A DNA stretch of 37,549 nucleotides, taken from Bacteroidia bacterium. GTDB taxonomy: Bacteria > Bacteroidota > Bacteroidia > Bacteroidales > JAPLDU01. How positions within the stretch are numbered: position 1 is the first letter of the stretch; every line of letters starts with the position of its first letter. The stretch covers positions 22,441-59,989 of the forward strand of contig JAPLDU010000002.1 in NCBI GenBank assembly GCA_026391255.1. The letters are read 5' to 3'. Below the pieces are notes generated by a model, which did no database searches, was not told where the DNA came from, and saw only the letters and a list, made by a program, of their open reading frames with translations. Of this stretch, positions 33,931 to 37,549 are shown piece by piece. The position numbers and the translations under genes were made by a program.

Positions 33931-34176
33931 ATAAATTAAAATTATACATTAATAATCAAACTCTTAATAAAAATCATAACTGCTTCTAAGTTGGAAAAAT
34001 AAACAATTGTTATCCGTTTGTTTTTCTGAACATTCAGTACTTCCTTACTTCCTTAACTTAACAGGATATTAGGATTGGCTTGTTATCCGATTAATCAATA
34101 CATTTTATTATAAATATTGTCCGGTATAATATTTATGTCGTCACTACGTGACTTAAATGCTGCAATTTACTTCCTG

Positions 34177-34304
34177 CTACAAAGATTCCATCCCTACGGG
34201 ATTGGATTAAAGATTTGATGTTTCAGATTAACCCCGTCAGGGGTGAAATCTTTGTAGAAAAATATTCATAACAATAATAAGTCCTGTAGGGGCGAAATCT
34301 TTTG
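34177..34304. repeat. Hairpin element CTACAAAGAT...ATCTTTGTAG plus a partial copy
   Basis: Positions 34177-34257 form one element. The left end (CTACAAAGATTCCATCCCTA) and the right end pair over about 24 bases with few mismatches, each carrying a GC clamp (CCCTACGGG, CCCCGTCAGGGG). A third half-unit, CCTGTAGGGGCGAAATCTTT, follows at 34283-34302. Similar mini-hairpins at 14387-14451 may belong to the same family. There is no coding content. Confidence 0.7.
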
Positions 34305-34438
34305 GAAACGTACACAATCGAGGGATTTGAGATGCTTATAAATGTTTTCTCCGAACATCAGTGATTTTAATTATAAATTAACAAATATAAAATCTTGTTA
34401 TAAAACATATTGTTTATTGGTATGTTTAATTATTTTAT

Positions 34439-34453
34439 TTAGAATCATTCTAA
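34439..34453. promoter_or_regulatory. 7-1-7 palindrome resembling a Fur/PerR-family box
   Basis: TTAGAAT-C-ATTCTAA is a perfect 7-1-7 palindrome. Fur-family sites share this layout (PerR box TTATAATNATTATAA, Fur TGATAATNATTATCA). It lies 11 bases upstream of the cupredoxin start codon. A near -7 element, TATGTTTA (34421-34428, seven of eight consensus bases), lies just before it, so the box would cover the transcription start. Confidence 0.6.
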
Positions 34454-34464
34454 TTTATTAAATT

Positions 34465-35100
34465 ATGAAAGCAATTGTATTAAGTATTATGTGTTTTGTT
34501 GCGTTGAATATCAGTGTATTCGCAACCAATTACAGTGTGACCATCAGCGGTACAAGTTATGTTCCAAACCTGACGGTTGTTAACACCGGAGATCAAATAA
34601 CCATTGGCGCAAGTACAATGCATCCTTTGGTACAAGTGAGTAAGGCTACATGGAATGCCGGAAATTCGGCAACACCATTATCGGGAGGCTGGGGTACCCA
34701 GACTTCTGATTATACATTTACAGCGGGCACACCGGATACCATTTATTTTTTATGTTCTGTTCATTTCGCCCTTGGTATGAAAGGTAGGATTGTTATACAG
34801 GGCCCAAACCAGGTTGCAGAACTGACACAGTTACCTGTTGTTCTGTTTCATAATCCGGCTACCAACAGTTTTCTTTTCACCTTTAACAAACCCATGAAAG
34901 GAAATCTGACGATCAGGATGGTAAATATGAATGGGCATATCATTTCAGGCTACAATGGAAATTATGATCAGACGCAGGGAAATACTTTTGAGTTCTCATA
35001 TCCGGCAGACCTGTCGTCAGGAATATATATCCTTGACCTGATTGCCGGCAATGAAAGATTCAGCAGAAAAGTACTAATAGCCGGTGAATCCCGAAGATAG
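34465..35100 (+). CDS. Secreted type-1 copper (cupredoxin) protein with T9SS sorting domain
   Basis: 211 residues. Signal peptide to about residue 20 (NISVFA). The cupredoxin domain (about 21-113) has the full blue-copper ligand set: H53 (TMHPLVQVS), then C97-x2-H100-x4-M105 (FLCSVHFALGMKG). The C-terminal 80 residues are a type A Por sorting domain (FHNPATNSFLFTF, IRMVNMNGHIISG, LSSGIYILDLIAGNERFSRKVLIAG), so the protein goes to the cell surface through T9SS. An electron-carrier or copper-binding role at the surface is likely. The first domain is a paralogue of the start of the next gene, 66 bp downstream. A Fur-family-like box at its promoter suggests metal or peroxide control. Confidence 0.88.
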   Translation: MKAIVLSIMCFVALNISVFATNYSVTISGTSYVPNLTVVNTGDQITIGASTMHPLVQVSKATWNAGNSATPLSGGWGTQTSDYTFTAGTPDTIYFLCSVHFALGMKGRIVIQGPNQVAELTQLPVVLFHNPATNSFLFTFNKPMKGNLTIRMVNMNGHIISGYNGNYDQTQGNTFEFSYPADLSSGIYILDLIAGNERFSRKVLIAGESRR

Positions 35101-35166
35101 TCGTATTAATGTAGTAAATGAAAACGCTGTAAATTTTTTATCCCTCATTATTTATCCAATCAGGTC

Positions 35167-37549
35167 ATGAAAAAAATTATTTTTTCAATAGTTGTTTGTA
35201 TTATAATTATTAATGCAATTAAAGCAACCAATTTCACAGTGACAATTGTAAATTTTACCTATTCGCCGGCACTGACAACTGTCAATGTAGGAGATGTGGT
35301 CACCATCGATGCCAGTACTTTGCATCCTCTTGTACAGGTAAGCGCTGCAACATGGAATGCAAACCTGGCAACACCGTTACCGGGAGGCTGGGGAGTGAAA
35401 ACGTCAAATTATACTTTTACAATTACCACCACCGATACGATATATTTTGTATGTCAGAATCATGTAAGCATAGGAATGAAAGGAAGGATAGTTGTAAGTG
35501 TACCTAATTCCCCGCCGGTATTTACTTCAACACCTGTAACAACGGGCACACAAGGAATAGTCTATACTTATAATATTACTTGTTCAGATCCCAATGTCGG
35601 TAATACGCTGACTATTACATGTCCCACAAAGCCTTCCTGGCTGACATTTACTGCGACAGGCAGCACGGCAGTGCTGACAGGCACTCCGGGTGCAGGAAAT
35701 GTTGGTAACAATTCCGTGGTACTTCAGGTCACTGATGGTATTGCTTCACCGGTACAGCAATCATTTACCATAGTAGTTGCAGCCAATTCTCCACCCTCGT
35801 TCACATCCACACCGGTAACATCTGCTACACAAAGCCTGGTGTACACTTATAATATCACTTGTTCAGATCCGAATGTCGGGAATGTGCTGACAATAACCTG
35901 CCCGACAAAGCCTTCCTGGCTGACATTTACACCAAGTGGAAGTACAGCAGTACTGACAGGTACCCCGGGTGCAGGAAATGTCGGCAACAATTCCGTGGTG
36001 CTCCAGGTTACTGACGGTATAGCAACCCCGGTGCAACAGTCATTTACCATTGTGGTAATTGCTGAAAACCCACCATCATTCACTTCTTCCCCTGTAACAG
36101 CCGGCACACAAGGAATAGTCTACACATATAATGTCACCTGTACTGATCCTGATGCGGGAAATACGCTTACCATTACATGCCCGACCAAACCTTCCTGGCT
36201 GACATTTACACCAACCGGAAGCACGGCAACGCTTACCGGCACTCCGGGAGCTGGCAATGTTGGAAATAATTCCGTGGTGCTCCAGGTAACTGATGGTATT
36301 GTATCACCGGTACAGCAATCATTCACCATAGTAGTCGCAGCCAATTCTCCACCCCAGTTTACATCATCTCCTGTAACAAATGCCACACAAAGCCTGGTTT
36401 ACACTTATAATATCACTTGTTCAGATCCGAATGTCGGTAATGTTCTGACTATAACCTGCCCCACAAAGCCTTCCTGGCTGACATTTACACCAAGTGGAAG
36501 CACAGCAGTACTTACCGGTACACCGGGTGCAGGCAATGTTGGGAACAATTCTGTAGTGCTGCAGGTCACTGATGGTATTGCAACACCTGTAATGCAATCA
36601 TTTACAATAGTTGTGGTAGCAGCAAACCAGCCATCATTCACAACCACCCCGGTAACAACCGGAACTCAGGGTGTTTCATATACGTACAATATTACATGTA
36701 CTGATCCTGATGTTGGCAATGTACTCACCATTACCTGCCCGACAAAGCCTTCGTGGCTGACATTTACATCAACCGGAAGCACGGCAGTGCTTACGGGCAC
36801 TCCGGGTGCTGGAAATGTAGGAAGCAATCCGGTAGTTCTGCAAGTTACTGATGGAATAACATTGCCTGTTCAACAATCATTTACCATAGTTGTTGCAGCG
36901 GATAATCCTCCTTCATTCACATCCACTCCAATAACAACCGGCACACAAGGTATAGTCTATACTTACAATATTTCCTGTACTGATCCTGATGTGGGCAATG
37001 TGCTGACCATTACCTGCCCCACAAAGCCTTCCTGGCTGACATTTACACCAAGCGGAAGCACAGCAGTACTCACAGGTACACCGGGTGCAGGCAATGTTGG
37101 TAATAATTCCGTGGTACTCCAGGTAACTGACGGTATAGCAACCCCGGTGCAACAATCATTTACCATTGTTGTAACAGCAGAAAATCCTCCATCATTTACA
37201 TCTACCCCAATAACAACGGGCACACAAGGAATAATCTATACCTATAATATAACTTGTACTGATCCTGATGCTGGCAATACACTGACCATTACCTGCCCGA
37301 CCAGGCCTTCCTGGCTTACATTTACACCATCAGGAAGCACGGCAACGCTTACAGGCACGCCCGGAGCAGGTAATGTTGGTAATAATTCCGTGGTGGTCCA
37401 GGTCACTGACGGTATCGCAACGCCTGTGCAACAATCATTTACCATTGTGGTAACAGCAGAAAATCCTCCATCATTTACATCGACCCCAATAACAGCGGGC
37501 ACACAAGGAATAGTCTACACATATAATATTTCATGTACTGATCCTGATG
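35167..37549 (+). CDS. Large cupredoxin protein with tandem He_PIG-like repeats (partial, runs off right edge)
   Basis: At least 794 residues are open to the window end. MKKIIFSIVVCIIIINAIKA is a signal peptide. A cupredoxin domain with ligands H53, C96, H99 and M104 follows (LHPLVQVSAATWN; FVCQNHVSIGMKG), paralogous to the preceding gene. From residue 116 on come 93-residue repeats resembling the putative-Ig He_PIG family (PPxFTSTPVTTGTQGIVYTYNI, LTITCPTKPSWLTF, GTPGAGNVGNNSVVLQVTDGIAxPVQQSFTIVV), each with a cysteine pair that may form a disulfide. The C-terminus, perhaps with a T9SS domain, is outside the window. It is probably a surface fibre or adhesin carrying copper. Minus-strand open frames across the repeats are not genes. 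Confidence 0.88.
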   Translation, partial: MKKIIFSIVVCIIIINAIKATNFTVTIVNFTYSPALTTVNVGDVVTIDASTLHPLVQVSAATWNANLATPLPGGWGVKTSNYTFTITTTDTIYFVCQNHVSIGMKGRIVVSVPNSPPVFTSTPVTTGTQGIVYTYNITCSDPNVGNTLTITCPTKPSWLTFTATGSTAVLTGTPGAGNVGNNSVVLQVTDGIASPVQQSFTIVVAANSPPSFTSTPVTSATQSLVYTYNITCSDPNVGNVLTITCPTKPSWLTFTPSGSTAVLTGTPGAGNVGNNSVVLQVTDGIATPVQQSFTIVVIAENPPSFTSSPVTAGTQGIVYTYNVTCTDPDAGNTLTITCPTKPSWLTFTPTGSTATLTGTPGAGNVGNNSVVLQVTDGIVSPVQQSFTIVVAANSPPQFTSSPVTNATQSLVYTYNITCSDPNVGNVLTITCPTKPSWLTFTPSGSTAVLTGTPGAGNVGNNSVVLQVTDGIATPVMQSFTIVVVAANQPSFTTTPVTTGTQGVSYTYNITCTDPDVGNVLTITCPTKPSWLTFTSTGSTAVLTGTPGAGNVGSNPVVLQVTDGITLPVQQSFTIVVAADNPPSFTSTPITTGTQGIVYTYNISCTDPDVGNVLTITCPTKPSWLTFTPSGSTAVLTGTPGAGNVGNNSVVLQVTDGIATPVQQSFTIVVTAENPPSFTSTPITTGTQGIIYTYNITCTDPDAGNTLTITCPTRPSWLTFTPSGSTATLTGTPGAGNVGNNSVVVQVTDGIATPVQQSFTIVVTAENPPSFTSTPITAGTQGIVYTYNISCTDPD
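35512..37549 (+). repeat. Tandem 279-bp coding repeats (7 complete, an 8th cut by the edge)
   Basis: Units begin at 35512, 35791, 36070, 36349, 36628, 36907, 37186 and 37465, each exactly 279 bases after the last. Codons differ mostly at third positions and at a few residues (NVGN/DAGN, TPSGS/TPTGS, ITCSDPN/VTCTDPD), so the array has been kept the same length. Recombination between units, and assembly collapse or expansion, are both possible. Confidence 0.95.

Larger units (their letters stand above)
33931..34464. other. Gene-free region with interspersed hairpins and a regulatory box
   Basis: No plausible gene in over 500 bases. It contains two ACTTCCTT units (34039-34054), the hairpin cluster at 34177-34304 and the 7-1-7 box at 34439-34453. 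The remainder is AT-rich and shows nothing I can name. Confidence 0.6.

Noticed and set aside
35847-37502. Six similar minus-strand open frames of 80-88 residues
   Set aside because: They are antisense shadows of the 279-bp coding repeats. The plus-strand frame is open through all of them and has recognisable domains.

Overview
The window looks like a chromosomal segment of a low-GC member of the Bacteroidota, probably from an uncultured, environmental lineage. Four things support this. Type IX secretion (T9SS) C-terminal sorting domains end at least two proteins (28687-30258 and 34465-35100). There is a FISUMP-domain lipoprotein (7702-9054) and there are CarboxypepD_reg-like domains. Several genes have TAnnTTTG promoter -7 elements, while Shine-Dalgarno sequences are essentially absent. 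Many Bacteroidota-type lipoprotein and AQ-ending signal peptides are present. I saw no tRNA, rRNA, CRISPR array or transposase gene.

Layout, left to right. (1) 1-6449, minus strand: a TIR/DUF4062-like protein with one membrane segment, followed by at least three tandem paralogues of exported CarboxypepD_reg-coiled-coil-TPR proteins, the third cut by the left edge. This is the best candidate for an undescribed signalling or defence-like system. (2) 6651-10961: a TfoX-like protein, a 54-residue ORF, a FISUMP lipoprotein, a frameshifted beta-barrel gene and a small secreted protein. (3) 11188-14023: a quinol-type nitric oxide reductase with a hemerythrin-like protein, a compact NO-handling operon. 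(4) 14627-18966: an outer-membrane beta-barrel protein, a 48-unit heptanucleotide array, a fused cytochrome-porin with a monoheme cytochrome c (which has an in-frame stop), and a convergent diheme cytochrome c. (5) 19111-21135: a TMTC/DUF1736-like GT-C membrane protein with TPRs. (6) 21321-27806: a MarR-MFP-RND-TolC efflux operon, with a dyad symmetry just upstream of marR. (7) 28003-28463: a HicBA toxin-antitoxin pair with a dyad operator. (8) 28687-32508: a T9SS cargo protein and an ABC-2 exporter pair. (9) 32716-37549: a TIGR03118 lipoprotein, a cupredoxin with a T9SS tail behind a 7-1-7 Fur-family-like box, and a large right-truncated protein joining a cupredoxin domain to at least seven 93-residue He_PIG-like repeats of exactly 279 bp.

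The most striking unexplained signal is outside the genes. Many intergenic gaps are filled with short tandem arrays of 7-, 8- or 9-base words, a different word in each gap, and often in perfect phase: GACTTAC x48, GATGAGT x7, GAACAATC x5, AACTTTATG x7, ATTGCCT/AATGCCT x4, ACATTATC-type x13. Some units change stepwise from one neighbour to the next. Inverted-repeat elements, some MITE-like, are interspersed with them and in one place interrupt an array.

Two genes carry apparent lesions (9131-10299 and 17408-17836). Each could be real decay or a sequencing/assembly error; raw reads would decide.
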